Assembly: GCF_030316895.1 (NCBI RefSeq)
Contig: NZ_JASZYV010000002.1
Location: forward strand, 992,001-1,056,000
Direction: 5' to 3'
Source: Variovorax dokdonensis
GTDB lineage: Bacteria > Pseudomonadota > Gammaproteobacteria > Burkholderiales > Burkholderiaceae_C
Length of the DNA: 64,000 bases
A program made the position numbers and the translations under genes. This document shows, piece by piece, positions 1 through 11,413 of the stretch (within the stretch, counting starts at the first letter, position 1; each line of letters begins with the position of its first letter). The notes beneath the pieces were generated by a model. It saw nothing but the letters and a program-made list of their open reading frames with translations, was not told the origin of the DNA and ran no database searches.

Positions 1-990
1 CCGGCCGGCATCGGGCCCGAGATCGTCGTCAAGGCGTTTCGTGATCAGCCCGAATTGACTCGCGCGGCCTTCGTGGCCGGCGACCTGGGCTGCATGCGCA
101 AGGCGGCGGTCGCCGTCGCAGCGCCCGGAACTCCTCCGATCCCCGTCGCCCTGATCGAATCTCCGCTGCAGGTCATGCAAGTGCCGCCTGGTTGTCTGCC
201 GGTATTGCAGGCGGCGGCGGTGCCGACAGGCGTCCGCTGGGGCGAAGTGAGCGCATCGGCGGGACGCGCAGCAGGTGAGTCGGTGCAGTGGGCCGCCAGG
301 GCCGCACTGGCCGGCGATGTGGCGGGCCTGGTGACGGCGCCGCTGCACAAGGAAGCACTGTCCGCAGCCGGGTTCGAGTTTCCCGGCCATACGGAACTGC
401 TGCAGTACGAGGCGGCTCGGCATGCAGGCGTTTCGCCAACCCAGATGCCGGTGCGCATGATGCTGGCCAATCAGGAGTTGCGCACGGTGCTGGTGAGCAT
501 TCACATGTCACTGCGTCATGCGATCGACGCGGTGACCTTCGAAGGCATTTCTCAGACGCTGGACATTGCCGAGGCCTCTCTGCAACGCCTGCTCGGCCGC
601 TCGCCGCGTCTGGGCGTCGCTGGCCTGAACCCGCATGCGGGAGAGGGTGGGCTTTTCGGTTCGGAGGAGCGGGAGGTCATCGAGCCCGCTGTCGCCGCGG
701 CGCGCGCTCGAGGCATCGACGCCAGCGGCCCCCATGCCCCGGACACCGTTTTCATGCGTGCACGGCAGGGTGAGTTCGATGCCGTTATCGCGATGTATCA
801 CGACCAGGGTCTGATTCCGGTCAAGTACCTCGGTGTGGAGCAGGGCGTGAACGTCACCCTTGGGCTGCCGCTGGTGCGCACCAGCCCTGATCACGGCACG
901 GCCTTCGACCTCGCGGGCACAGGCCGCGCGGATGCCTCGAGTCTGATCGAGGCCATCCGCATGGCGCGCCGGATGCTCAGGGGCGCTTGA
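1..990 (+). CDS. pdxA: 4-hydroxythreonine-4-phosphate dehydrogenase PdxA (5' end outside window)
   Basis: PdxA oxidises 4-phosphohydroxy-L-threonine with NAD in the DXP-dependent pyridoxal 5'-phosphate pathway; it is a cytoplasmic metal-dependent homodimer. The frame is open from base 1 and begins inside the conserved PAGIGPEI segment near the N-terminus, so only the first few residues are missing. Family signatures are visible: the GHTELL segment, [10 protein letters not shown], and the C-terminal MYHDQG, HGTAFD and GTG segments. The 3' end overlaps the end of mscL, which runs the other way, by 14 bases, with no terminator between them. Nothing in the visible part is broken. Identification is secure; the true start cannot be seen. 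Confidence 0.96.
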   Translation, partial: PAGIGPEIVVKAFRDQPELTRAAFVAGDLGCMRKAAVAVAAPGTPPIPVALIESPLQVMQVPPGCLPVLQAAAVPTGVRWGEVSASAGRAAGESVQWAARAALAGDVAGLVTAPLHKEALSAAGFEFPGHTELLQYEAARHAGVSPTQMPVRMMLANQELRTVLVSIHMSLRHAIDAVTFEGISQTLDIAEASLQRLLGRSPRLGVAGLNPHAGEGGLFGSEEREVIEPAVAAARARGIDASGPHAPDTVFMRARQGEFDAVIAMYHDQGLIPVKYLGVEQGVNVTLGLPLVRTSPDHGTAFDLAGTGRADASSLIEAIRMARRMLRGA

Positions 991-1408
991 GACTGTCGCG
1001 GATCTCGCGCAGCAGCGCGATGTCTTCGGGCGGCGGAGGCGCCTCGGCAGGCTTCGGATCCGGCTCGGCCCGCAGTCGATTGATCTGCTTGATCATCAAG
1101 AAGATGACAAAGGCCAGGATGATGAAGTTGACTGCGATGGTGATGAAGTTGCCATAGGCCAGGACCGGCACGCCCGCCTTCTGCAGCTCGGGCAGATTGT
1201 TGTTGACCCCGGCGGGAACGTTGCCCAGGACGACATACAGATTGGAGAAATCCAGCTTGCCAAAGACCAGGCCGACCAACGGCATGATGATGTCCTTGAC
1301 CAGCGAGTCGACGATCTTGCCGAATGCGCCGCCGATGATGACGCCCACGGCGAGGTCGACCACGTTGCCCCTGACGGCAAATTCGCGAAACTCGGTCATG
1401 AAACCCAT
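977..1408 (-). CDS. mscL: Large-conductance mechanosensitive channel MscL
   Basis: MscL forms a homopentameric inner-membrane pore that opens under membrane tension and protects against hypo-osmotic shock. The 143-residue product is of usual length. It starts with the amphipathic N-terminal helix (FREFAVRGN), followed by the glycine-rich first transmembrane helix ([18 protein letters not shown]), a periplasmic loop, a second membrane helix near residues 78-102 ending in [10 protein letters not shown], and a charged, proline-rich cytoplasmic helix. The ATG at 1408 is taken; another ATG three codons in is possible. It is convergent with pdxA and divergent from petA. Confidence 0.97.
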   Translation of the reverse strand: MGFMTEFREFAVRGNVVDLAVGVIIGGAFGKIVDSLVKDIIMPLVGLVFGKLDFSNLYVVLGNVPAGVNNNLPELQKAGVPVLAYGNFITIAVNFIILAFVIFLMIKQINRLRAEPDPKPAEAPPPPEDIALLREIRDSLKRP

Positions 1409-1492
1409 GGTGATTCCGATGTTTGGTTACAAGAAGCGCCAGTATAGGGACGCGTGCCCACAACACAGGGACAGTTCTACCCGGCTTGATCG

Positions 1493-1522
1493 TTGAGTTC
1501 AACAATTACGCTCCGCTACAAT
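1493..1522 (+). promoter_or_regulatory. Putative sigma-70 promoter of petABC
   Basis: TTGAGT (1493-1498) and TACAAT (1517-1522) are separated by 18 bases, a good housekeeping promoter shape. This places the start point near 1529, about 45 bases before petA. The -35 region lies in a short palindrome (GTTGA-GT-TCAAC). Pattern match only; no transcript data. Confidence 0.6.
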
Positions 1523-1572
1523 CGTCCGCTGACCCTCCCAGTAGTACCCCAACGCAAAAGATTGAGGAACCC

Positions 1573-2187
1573 ATGAGTGAGACATCCGTCGGCCCGGGCC
1601 GGATCGACAGTAGCAAGAGGACATGGTTGATCGCATCCAGTTGTGCGGGTGTGGTGGGAGGAGTGGCCACTGCCGTTCCCTTTGTGAGCACATTCGAGCC
1701 CTCCGAACGGGCCAAGGCTGCTGGCGCTCCGGTCGAGGTGGACATCGGCGCCCTCAAGCCGGGTGAAAAGGTCACCGTCGAATGGCGTGGCAAGCCGGTG
1801 TGGATCCTCAAGCGCACGCCGGAGCAGATCGCCGAGTTGCCCAAGCACGACGGCGAATTGGCGGATCCCCAGTCCAAGCGCCATCCGGACGAATTCACGC
1901 CCAAGTACGCCCAGAACGAGCATCGCTCGATCAAGCCCGACGTCCTGGTCGTGGTCGGGATCTGCACGCACTTGGGCTGCTCCCCCATCGACAAGCTTCA
2001 AGCGGGCCCGCAGCCTTCGTTGCCGGCGGACTGGCAAGGGGGCTTTCTCTGCCCATGCCACGGATCGACCTTCGACCTGGCGGGGCGGGTCTTCAAGAAC
2101 AAGCCGGCGCCGGACAACCTCCCGGTGCCGCCGCACATGTATCTGTCCGACACGCGCCTTCTGATTGGCGAAGACAAGAAGGCTTGA
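1573..2187 (+). CDS. petA: Ubiquinol-cytochrome c reductase iron-sulfur (Rieske) subunit
   Basis: This is the Rieske subunit of the cytochrome bc1 complex, which carries electrons from ubiquinol to cytochrome c1. The 204-residue protein has an N-terminal twin-arginine-like/hydrophobic anchor (about residues 17-40) and the two cluster-binding loops CTHLGC (131-136) and CPCHGS (160-165), giving the two Cys and two His ligands of the 2Fe-2S cluster plus the disulfide cysteines. The ATG at 1573 is chosen over an upstream in-frame extension because it begins at the family N-terminus and follows a GAGGAA ribosome-binding site. It is the first gene of petABC; petB starts 10 bases after its stop. Confidence 0.97.
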   Translation: MSETSVGPGRIDSSKRTWLIASSCAGVVGGVATAVPFVSTFEPSERAKAAGAPVEVDIGALKPGEKVTVEWRGKPVWILKRTPEQIAELPKHDGELADPQSKRHPDEFTPKYAQNEHRSIKPDVLVVVGICTHLGCSPIDKLQAGPQPSLPADWQGGFLCPCHGSTFDLAGRVFKNKPAPDNLPVPPHMYLSDTRLLIGEDKKA

Positions 2188-2197
2188 GGACAGGAAC

Positions 2198-3598
2198 ATG
2201 GCTGAATACAAGGAAATCTCTCCCAACGCCGCCGCCAGCCAGAAGCTGCTGAACTGGGTCGACAACCGCTTTCCCCTGTCCAAGCTCTACAACGAGCACA
2301 TGGGCGAGTACTACGCGCCGAAGAACTTCAATTTTTGGTACATCTTCGGCTCGTTGGCATTGCTGGTGCTGGTCATCCAGATCGTTACCGGCATCTTCCT
2401 CGTGATGCACTACAAGCCCGACGCGAACCTTGCCTTCGCGTCCGTCGAGTACATCATGCGGGACGTGCCGTGGGGTTGGCTCATCCGCTACATGCACTCC
2501 ACTGGCGCCTCGGCGTTCTTCGTGGTGGTGTATCTGCACATGTTCCGCGGGCTGCTGTACGGCAGTTACCGCAAGCCGCGTGAACTCGTGTGGATCTTCG
2601 GTTGCGCCATCTTCCTGTGCCTTATGGCCGAGGCCTTCATGGGTTACCTGCTGCCTTGGGGCCAGATGAGCTACTGGGGTGCACAGGTGATCGTGAACCT
2701 GTTCTCCGCCATTCCCTTCATCGGCCCGGACCTGGCTCTGCTGATCCGCGGCGATTACGTGGTGAGCGACGCTACGCTCAATCGCTTCTTCAGCTTCCAC
2801 GTGATTGCGGTGCCGCTGGTGCTGCTGGGCCTGGTGGTAGCGCACCTGATCGCGCTGCACGAAGTCGGCTCCAACAATCCTGATGGTGTGGAGATCAAGG
2901 CCAACAAGGACGCAAAGGGCCGCCCCATCGACGGGATTCCGTTCCATCCGTACTACACGGTGCACGACATCTTCGGCGTGGTGGTCTTCTTGATGATCTT
3001 CTCGGCGGTAATCTTTTTTGCCCCCGAGGCAGGCGGCTATTTCCTGGAGTACAACAACTTCATCCCGGCCGACTCGCTCAAGACGCCCAACCACATCGCT
3101 CCGGTCTGGTATTTCACGCCCTTCTATTCGATGTTGCGTGCGATCACCGGCGAGATGATGTACGCGCTCATCGCTTGCGTCGTCGCTGCCGCTGCGCTCG
3201 GGGTCTGGAAGGCTCGGCTGATCACTGCTTTCAAGGTGCTCATCGTGATCGCCGCGGTGGCGGTGGCTGCAATGATGTTGACCATCGACGCCAAGTTCTG
3301 GGGTGTGGTCGTCATGGGTGGCGCCGTGATCATCCTCTTCTTCCTGCCCTGGCTCGATCACAGCCCGGTCAAGTCGATCCGCTACCGCCCCGATTGGCAC
3401 AAGTACGTCTACGGCGTTTTTGTCATCAACTTCGTGGTGCTGGCCTACCTGGGCGTGCAGCCTCCGTCGCCCACCGGCGAGCGGGTTTCGCAGGTCGGCA
3501 CGCTCTTCTATTTCGGTTTCTTCCTGCTGATGCCCTGGTGGAGTCGCCTGGGTGAGTTCAAGGTGGTGCCCGATCGCGTGACCTATTCGGCCCACTGA
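2198..3598 (+). CDS. petB: Cytochrome b subunit of the bc1 complex
   Basis: Cytochrome b holds the two b-type hemes and both quinone sites of the bc1 complex. The 466-residue product is full length with about eight to nine membrane helices. Paired heme histidines are visible in HSTGASAFFVVVYLHMFRG, with the second pair in the helix starting FFSFHVIAVPLVLLGLVVAHLIALH. The PWG segment (LPWGQMSYWG) and a cd2-like stretch are also present. The start at 2198 follows an AGGA site; a longer in-frame reading overlapping petA is unlikely. It lies between petA and petC in one operon, with an 18-base gap to petC. Confidence 0.97.
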   Translation: MAEYKEISPNAAASQKLLNWVDNRFPLSKLYNEHMGEYYAPKNFNFWYIFGSLALLVLVIQIVTGIFLVMHYKPDANLAFASVEYIMRDVPWGWLIRYMHSTGASAFFVVVYLHMFRGLLYGSYRKPRELVWIFGCAIFLCLMAEAFMGYLLPWGQMSYWGAQVIVNLFSAIPFIGPDLALLIRGDYVVSDATLNRFFSFHVIAVPLVLLGLVVAHLIALHEVGSNNPDGVEIKANKDAKGRPIDGIPFHPYYTVHDIFGVVVFLMIFSAVIFFAPEAGGYFLEYNNFIPADSLKTPNHIAPVWYFTPFYSMLRAITGEMMYALIACVVAAAALGVWKARLITAFKVLIVIAAVAVAAMMLTIDAKFWGVVVMGGAVIILFFLPWLDHSPVKSIRYRPDWHKYVYGVFVINFVVLAYLGVQPPSPTGERVSQVGTLFYFGFFLLMPWWSRLGEFKVVPDRVTYSAH

Positions 3599-3616
3599 TG
3601 GCGGGAGCGTAGAACA

Positions 3617-4372
3617 ATGAAGAAGATCATCCTCACGATCGTTGCGGCCCTGGGCATTGCTGTAGGTGCGCATGCTTCCGAAGGCGGCATCGCATGGGAC
3701 AAGGCACCCGACCGGACGACCGATATGGGCGCATTGCAAAATGGGGCCAAGTTGTTCGTCAACTACTGCCTCAACTGCCACTCGGCAGCGTTCATGCGCT
3801 ACAACCGCCTGAAGGACATCGGAATCACCGAACAGCAGATCAAGGATAATCTGCTGTTCACCACCGACAAGGTGGGCGAAACCATGCAGGCCAACTTCAA
3901 TGCGCGCGACGCAAAGGGCTGGTTTGGCACGGTTCCTCCCGACCTCACGCTGGTGGCGCGTTCGCGGGCCGGACACGGTGGCACGGGTGCTGATTACCTC
4001 TACACCTACCTTCGTACGTTCTATCGTGATTCGAGCAAAGCCACGGGTTGGGACAACTTGGTGTTTCCGAGTGTGGCTATGCCGAATGCGCTTTGGGAAC
4101 TGCAAGGCGAGCGCCGACCCGTCTACAAGGAAGTCGAAGAGCATGGCCACAAGGTTCATGCCTTTGCCGGGTGGGAACAGGTCAAGCCTGGCAAGTTGAC
4201 GCCGGTTCAGTTCGACCAAGCGGTCGGCGATCTGGTTGGCTACATGCAGTGGATGGCCGAGCCGGCCCAGAACACCAGGATCCGCCTTGGCGTATGGGTG
4301 CTGTTGTTCCTGTCCGTTCTGCTGGTATTCGTGTGGCGGCTCAATGCCGCTTACTGGAAGGACATCAAGTAA
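3617..4372 (+). CDS. petC: Cytochrome c1
   Basis: Cytochrome c1 is the c-type heme subunit of the bc1 complex and passes electrons to soluble cytochrome c. The 251-residue protein starts with a clear Sec signal peptide (residues 1-20, cleavage after AHA), has one covalent heme site CLNCH (51-55), the conserved PPDL segment (about residue 112), and one C-terminal membrane anchor (about residues 224-244). It is the last gene of petABC and is followed by a strong hairpin terminator. Length and features match the betaproteobacterial family; no oddities seen. Confidence 0.97.
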   Translation: MKKIILTIVAALGIAVGAHASEGGIAWDKAPDRTTDMGALQNGAKLFVNYCLNCHSAAFMRYNRLKDIGITEQQIKDNLLFTTDKVGETMQANFNARDAKGWFGTVPPDLTLVARSRAGHGGTGADYLYTYLRTFYRDSSKATGWDNLVFPSVAMPNALWELQGERRPVYKEVEEHGHKVHAFAGWEQVKPGKLTPVQFDQAVGDLVGYMQWMAEPAQNTRIRLGVWVLLFLSVLLVFVWRLNAAYWKDIK

Positions 4373-4420
4373 GTCCGAAGGTGTCGAAAAGGGCGCGCTG
4401 ACTGCGCCCGCCGGTCCCTC

Positions 4421-4460
4421 AGAGTGGGTTGCGTAGAGCGACCCACTCTTTTTGATTTTT
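4421..4460 (+). terminator. Rho-independent terminator after petC
   Basis: A perfect 9-bp stem (AGAGTGGGT 4421-4429 with ACCCACTCT 4441-4449) is followed at once by a T-rich tract. It lies only 15 bases before the sspA start, so sspA either has its own promoter or is served by partial read-through. Confidence 0.85.
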
Positions 4461-4474
4461 AGGAGTCTCTCGCC

Positions 4475-5086
4475 ATGATGGTGCTTTATTCAGGAACCAC
4501 CTGCCCCTTCTCTCACCGTTGCCGCTTCGTGTTGTTCGAGAAAGGCATGGATTTCGAGATTCGCGACGTCGATCTGTACAACAAGCCCGAAGACATCGGT
4601 GTAATGAACCCCTACGGCCAGGTTCCGATCCTGGTCGAGCGCGATCTCATCCTGTATGAGTCCAACATCATCAACGAATACATCGACGAGCGCTTCCCGC
4701 ATCCGCAACTGATGCCTGGCGATCCGGTCGACCGTGCTCGCGTCCGCCTGTTTCTGCTCAATTTCGAGAAGGAACTGTTCGTCCACGTTGCCGCTCTGGA
4801 AAATCGTGGCACCAAGGGCAACGACAAGGCACTGGAAAAGGCCCGCTCGCACATCCGCGACCGCCTGACTCAGCTTGCGCCCGTGTTCCTGAAGAACAAG
4901 TACATGCTGGGCGACAACTTCTCGATGCTTGACGTGGCGATCGCTCCGCTGCTGTGGCGACTCGACTACTACGGCATCGACCTCAGCAAGAACGCCGCTC
5001 CGCTCCTGAAGTACGCAGAGCGAATCTTCTCGCGGCCTGCCTACATCGAGGCGTTGACGCCGTCCGAGAAGGTCATGCGCAAGTAA
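4475..5086 (+). CDS. sspA: Stringent starvation protein A
   Basis: SspA is a glutathione-S-transferase-fold protein that binds RNA polymerase and modulates sigma-70 transcription during starvation and acid stress. The 203-residue protein has an N-terminal thioredoxin-like domain starting YSGTTCPFSHRCRF, and the ESNIINEYID segment typical of the GST fold, then an all-helical C-terminal domain (from about residue 88). An AGGAG ribosome-binding site lies 9 bases before the ATG. The neighbours petC and sspB are the usual context in Burkholderiales. It probably lacks glutathione transferase activity, as in the E. coli protein, but that is knowledge of the family, not seen here. Confidence 0.95.
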   Translation: MMVLYSGTTCPFSHRCRFVLFEKGMDFEIRDVDLYNKPEDIGVMNPYGQVPILVERDLILYESNIINEYIDERFPHPQLMPGDPVDRARVRLFLLNFEKELFVHVAALENRGTKGNDKALEKARSHIRDRLTQLAPVFLKNKYMLGDNFSMLDVAIAPLLWRLDYYGIDLSKNAAPLLKYAERIFSRPAYIEALTPSEKVMRK

Positions 5087-5164
5087 GCGCGAGCCGTAAT
5101 CGCACAGGTAGTAGAGTGGTGAGCAGGCTAACGCCTGGCAACACACCGGCACGACAAGCAATCA

Positions 5165-5737
5165 ATGATCAGCGCGATCGAGTCATCTTCCACCCGGCCC
5201 TATTTGATCCGGGCTCTGTACGAATGGTGCACTGACAACGGCTTCACGCCGTACGTCGCGGTGCAGGTCGACGAGAGTGTCCAAGTCCCGCGCGAATACG
5301 TGAAGAACGGCGAGATCGTGCTGAACATCAGCTTCGACGCCACCAGCGCACTCAAGCTTGGCAACGACTACATCGAGTTCAAGGCCCGGTTCGCTGGCGT
5401 GGCACGCGACATCATGGTGCCCGTCAACCGCGTGATCGCCATCTATGCCCGCGAAAACGGGCAAGGCATGGCGTTTCCGCCAGTTCAGCCCGCCTCGGTG
5501 CAGGATCTGCCGCAACCGGTCCCGGCGGACAAAGGTGCCGCGCCGGTCGCCGCAAAGACCAAGGGTGCGAGTCGTGGCGCCGACTCGGACCCCGCTCGCG
5601 TGGTCCATCTGGTTCCTGCCGACGGCGCGGATGCCGAAGGCTCGCCAACAGGTGCCAAGCCGAGCAGGGACGACGAAACACCGCCCAAGCCACCTGCGGG
5701 CGGTGGTGCGAGGCCCTCGCTCAAGCGGGTCAAGTAA
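5165..5737 (+). CDS. sspB: Stringent starvation protein B / ClpXP adaptor SspB
   Basis: SspB delivers ssrA-tagged proteins to the ClpXP protease. The 190-residue product has the folded tag-binding domain at residues 1-110 (starting STRPYLIRALYEWC, with the VNRVIAIYARENGQGM strand), a long low-complexity linker rich in Pro, Ala, Lys and Asp (about 115-180), and a C-terminal RPSLKRVK peptide that matches the ClpX-docking (XB) motif of the family. All parts needed for an adaptor are therefore present. It follows sspA by 78 bases. Confidence 0.95.
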   Translation: MISAIESSSTRPYLIRALYEWCTDNGFTPYVAVQVDESVQVPREYVKNGEIVLNISFDATSALKLGNDYIEFKARFAGVARDIMVPVNRVIAIYARENGQGMAFPPVQPASVQDLPQPVPADKGAAPVAAKTKGASRGADSDPARVVHLVPADGADAEGSPTGAKPSRDDETPPKPPAGGGARPSLKRVK

Positions 5738-5789
5738 TTAGCAGCGCCGCGCCCGGCCGGGGCGTCGGCGATCGTAGAATCCTTTCCGC

Positions 5790-5865
5790 GCCGCTTTAGC
5801 TCAGTTGGTAGAGCAACCGCCTTGTAAGCGGTAGGTCGTCAGTTCGATTCCGACAAGCGGCACCA
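5790..5865 (+). tRNA. tRNA-Thr (anticodon TGT)
   Basis: A 76-base cloverleaf with encoded CCA. The acceptor GCCGCTT pairs with AAGCGGC, D-stem GCTC/GAGC, anticodon stem ACCGC/GCGGT with loop CTTGTAA, and T-loop TTCGATT. The T-stem GTCAG/CCGAC has one A-C mismatch at its fourth pair. A TAGAAT -10-like element lies 10 bases upstream (5775-5780). Confidence 0.93.
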
Positions 5866-5919
5866 CCCCATTCCATTCGCGCTTCGCCACGGAGCACGCA
5901 AGGTCCGCGAAGAGTCCGC

Positions 5920-7452
5920 TCAGTGCGGTAACTCGACGGCGGATCCCGATGCCTTGCGTTTCGGGCTTCGGATGAGCAGCAGCAGCGGGATCGTCACCAA
6001 CGTGATGATCATCATGACGGCGAAATCGTCCAGATAGCCGATCATCGCGCCCTGACGCGTCACCTCGCTATTGAGCATCGCGAGCCCAGCCATCGAGTTG
6101 GTGGCACTGTCGAGTGCCGGAAAGCTGGCCAAGGCGTGGTTGCCCGGGCCGACAGTGGCGGCGATTTGCGCATGAGCGCGGCCGCTGCCCTGGGTGAGCA
6201 TGGATTGCACGATGGAGATGCCCACGCTGCTGCCGATATTGCGCAGCAGGCTGAACACCGGCGTGCCTTGATTGCGCAGTTCGGGGGCCAGCGTTGCGAA
6301 AGCTGCAGTCGACAGGGGCACGAACGTGAAGCCGATACCCAGGCCCTGGATGAAGCCGGACAGGACGATCAAGGTGCTGTCCATCTGCAGCGTCAAGCGG
6401 GTCATTTGCCACAGCGAGAAGGCGGTAAGTCCGAAGCCCACCGCCATGATGGCGCGGACGTCGAAGCGCTGCACCAACCGGCCAACGATGATCATGGCGA
6501 TCATGGTCCCGATGCCTCGGGGCGCCGTCACTTCTCCGGTGTAGACCACGGGATAGCCCATCAGCCCTTGAAGGAAGTTGGGCAGCAGCGCCATCGTGGC
6601 ATACAGGATCATCCCGACCACGAAAGCAAAGAACAGCCCGGTGACGAAGTTGCGATCCTTGAGCAGCCGCCGATCGAAGAAGGAAACGCCCTGGACCGTC
6701 CAAGTGTGTACCGCGAAGAAGCAGAACGCCACCAGGGCCGTCGCAGCCTCAAGACGGATCTCCCAGGAATCGAACCAATCGAGTTGTTCGCCGCGGTCTA
6801 GAAAGAGCTGCAACATCCCGATGGAAAGGCTGAGCGTCACGAAGCCGAAGACGTCGAGCTTTTCGCCCTTGGGACGATTTTCCGGAAGGAAGCGGGCGAT
6901 GCCCCACCAGGCCACGATGCCCACTGGGAGATTGATGAAGAAGACCCATCGCCAATCGAAGTTGTCCGTCAGCCATCCGCCCAGCAGAGGGCCCAGGATG
7001 GGGCCGACCATGATCCCCGCGCCCCAGATGGCCATGGCCTGTCCGACTTTTTCAGGCGGATTGATGTCCAGCAGCACAGCCTGCGACAAGGGGACCAGGG
7101 CCGCGCCGAAGATCCCCTGCAGCAATCTGGCCGCCACGATCTGTGGCATTGATGCGGCCAGACCGCACAACGCTGAAGCGATGGTGAAGCCGACAACCGA
7201 AACCAGAAAGACCTTGCGTCGTCCGAACTGGCCACAGAGCCAGCCTGTGAGTGGAAGCGCGATAGCGGCCGCGACGATGTAGGAGGTGAGCACCCATGTG
7301 ATCTGGTCCTGCGAGGCTTGCAGACTGCCCTGCATGTGCGGCAGAGCCACATTGGCGATGGTCGTGTCGAGCGCCTGCATGATGGTGGCCAACATGATGG
7401 CCACGGTGATCATGCCGCGGTGCTGTACCGGAGCGGAGGCTGCGCGGCTCAT
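5920..7452 (-). CDS. DHA2-family (EmrB/QacA-type) MFS drug/proton antiporter
   Basis: A 510-residue inner-membrane exporter with about 14 membrane helices, as in the DHA2 (EmrB/QacA) branch. Family marks are the first-helix segment MLATIMQALDTTIANVALPHMQGSL, motif A-like GQFGRRKVF after helix 2, and the motif-C-like GAGIMVGPILGPLLGGWL in helix 5. It probably exports hydrophobic toxic compounds using the proton gradient. Its start overlaps the stop of the upstream marR gene by four bases (ATGA), implying translational coupling and repressor control. No EmrA-type membrane-fusion partner lies next to it, so one may be encoded elsewhere or not needed. The substrate cannot be predicted. Confidence 0.9.
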   Translation of the reverse strand: MSRAASAPVQHRGMITVAIMLATIMQALDTTIANVALPHMQGSLQASQDQITWVLTSYIVAAAIALPLTGWLCGQFGRRKVFLVSVVGFTIASALCGLAASMPQIVAARLLQGIFGAALVPLSQAVLLDINPPEKVGQAMAIWGAGIMVGPILGPLLGGWLTDNFDWRWVFFINLPVGIVAWWGIARFLPENRPKGEKLDVFGFVTLSLSIGMLQLFLDRGEQLDWFDSWEIRLEAATALVAFCFFAVHTWTVQGVSFFDRRLLKDRNFVTGLFFAFVVGMILYATMALLPNFLQGLMGYPVVYTGEVTAPRGIGTMIAMIIVGRLVQRFDVRAIMAVGFGLTAFSLWQMTRLTLQMDSTLIVLSGFIQGLGIGFTFVPLSTAAFATLAPELRNQGTPVFSLLRNIGSSVGISIVQSMLTQGSGRAHAQIAATVGPGNHALASFPALDSATNSMAGLAMLNSEVTRQGAMIGYLDDFAVMMIITLVTIPLLLLIRSPKRKASGSAVELPH

Positions 7453-7919
7453 CTGTCTTGCCTCTTCGTCGCGACGTTGCCGGGGCTTTCGAGTAGCGTG
7501 CGCCGTACGCGGCCGAGCAGGGCCATCAGTTGAGTCTTCTCAGCCGCATTCAGATCGGCCAGCGCCACGGCCTGGATGTCGTCGCTGATGGCCATCGCGT
7601 CTTCCAAGGCTTTCGTGGCATTGGGCGCCAGATGAACTTCGTAGGCCCGTCGGTCGGCCGCGCTTGGACGACGCTCGATCCACCCGCCTGCTTCCAGGCG
7701 CTCGCACAAGCCGCCGATGGCCATCGGCGTCAGTTCCATCCGTTGGGCCAGGTCGGCTTGCGAAAGTGGCTCTTCGTCTCGCGCCAACTCACCAAGGACG
7801 CGGCATTGGGCTCGCGACAGGCCGATGCGTTCGCGAGCCAAGCGATCGAACTGCGCCCCGAACATGCGCGCAACGTCATTGACCAGGAAACCCAGGCGCT
7901 GGCTGAAATCTTTTTTCAT
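7449..7919 (-). CDS. MarR-family transcriptional regulator of the adjacent exporter
   Basis: A 156-residue winged-helix protein of MarR type. The HTH includes LSQADLAQRMELTPMAIGGLCERLEAGGWIERRPSAADRRAYEV, with the wing DRRA motif of the family. It is followed by the exporter with a four-base overlap, a common arrangement in which the regulator represses both genes and is released by a ligand. The ATG at 7919 is preferred over an in-frame reading 26 codons longer, because a TATAAT box and a palindrome lie directly on this start; ATG 7925 is also possible. The ligand is unknown. Confidence 0.9.
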   Translation of the reverse strand: MKKDFSQRLGFLVNDVARMFGAQFDRLARERIGLSRAQCRVLGELARDEEPLSQADLAQRMELTPMAIGGLCERLEAGGWIERRPSAADRRAYEVHLAPNATKALEDAMAISDDIQAVALADLNAAEKTQLMALLGRVRRTLLESPGNVATKRQDR

Positions 7920-7959
7920 AAGCATGCATATTATAAAGATGCTTATTAAATGTCTGCAA
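7918..7959 (-). promoter_or_regulatory. Promoter and palindromic operator of marR-exporter operon
   Basis: On the minus strand TTGCAG (7959-7954), 18 bases, then a perfect TATAAT (7935-7930). A perfect inverted repeat, ATAAGCAT (7918-7925) and ATGCTTAT (7939-7946) with a 13-base spacer, brackets the -10 box and covers the marR start codon. This fits autorepression by MarR and a nearly leaderless mRNA. Inference from sequence pattern. Confidence 0.65.
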
Positions 7960-8022
7960 GTACGCGGTATCGCGTCGCCACGGGGTGCTTGCGGCACTGG
8001 CAGACCCGAGAGAACGCCGTTT

Positions 8023-8337
8023 CTACCGATGCGACCGAATTTTCAGGCGCAGCGTCGTCACATTCCAGCCGCGTTGCCGCAGGCGGTTGACCAGCATCGG
8101 CGTCATTTGCCGCAGCTTGGCAGCCGCGGCATTGCCCTGTACGAGCAGGCACCATTCTTCGCCGTCGGCTGGCCCGGCCGCGAGTGAAGAGCGCAAGGGC
8201 AGGGGAATCAGATCCTCGATGGCCTTGAGCCGCTCGGCCGCGTCCCGAGCACGCTCGGCCAGGCCGGCCAGCGCGGGGGACGCGTCCGCGGCCTGCTGGA
8301 GCGTGAACGAGGTATTGCGGCGGTTGCTGGAAGACAA
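8023..8337 (-). CDS. DciA-like protein (DUF721), putative replicative helicase loader
   Basis: A 104-residue protein with the DUF721/DciA core, ending in the family-like segment WCLLVQGNAAAAKLRQMTPMLVNRLRQRGWNVTTLRLKI. DciA proteins load the DnaB helicase in bacteria that lack DnaC/DnaI. Its place immediately divergent from secA is the usual one in Burkholderiales and supports the call. No ATG opens the frame; the likely start is TTG at 8337, and no in-frame ATG exists upstream before the stop. The N-terminal half is short and poorly conserved in this family, so start uncertainty is normal. Function is inferred from family and context. Confidence 0.8.
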   Translation of the reverse strand: MSSSNRRNTSFTLQQAADASPALAGLAERARDAAERLKAIEDLIPLPLRSSLAAGPADGEEWCLLVQGNAAAAKLRQMTPMLVNRLRQRGWNVTTLRLKIRSHR

Positions 8338-8544
8338 GATGCGTAGAATGAAGGGTTTGCCGGCGATGGAAGCGGCCTGCCAATGCGGGCTTTTTTGTCA
8401 CCTGCGTGGTACACGGGACCACCCACAGGCCTTGCAAGACCTTGCAATGGTAGGGGGGCGATCCCAAGTGCCGATATTGTCAATCCTAGGATTCCGGTCC
8501 CGCTCCGTGTCTTTCTGAAAAGGCACGGTGTCCGACCAGCACGC

Positions 8545-11325
<2,781 letters not shown>

Positions 11326-11413
11326 TGCTGCGCCGGGCGATGCGCTGAGGTGCATGGTCCGGCCTGCGCAGGCTGTCTCAACGCGGATCCATCAGTTTCA
11401 GGAGAGTCGTCTC

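Noticed and set aside
2093-4219. Minus-strand open frame of 708 codons
   Set aside because: Antisense shadow of petB and petC, which are intact.
5790-5865. tRNA genes as integration sites (attB)
   Set aside because: No integrase gene, no direct repeat of the tRNA 3' end and no change in gene style next to any of the three tRNAs.
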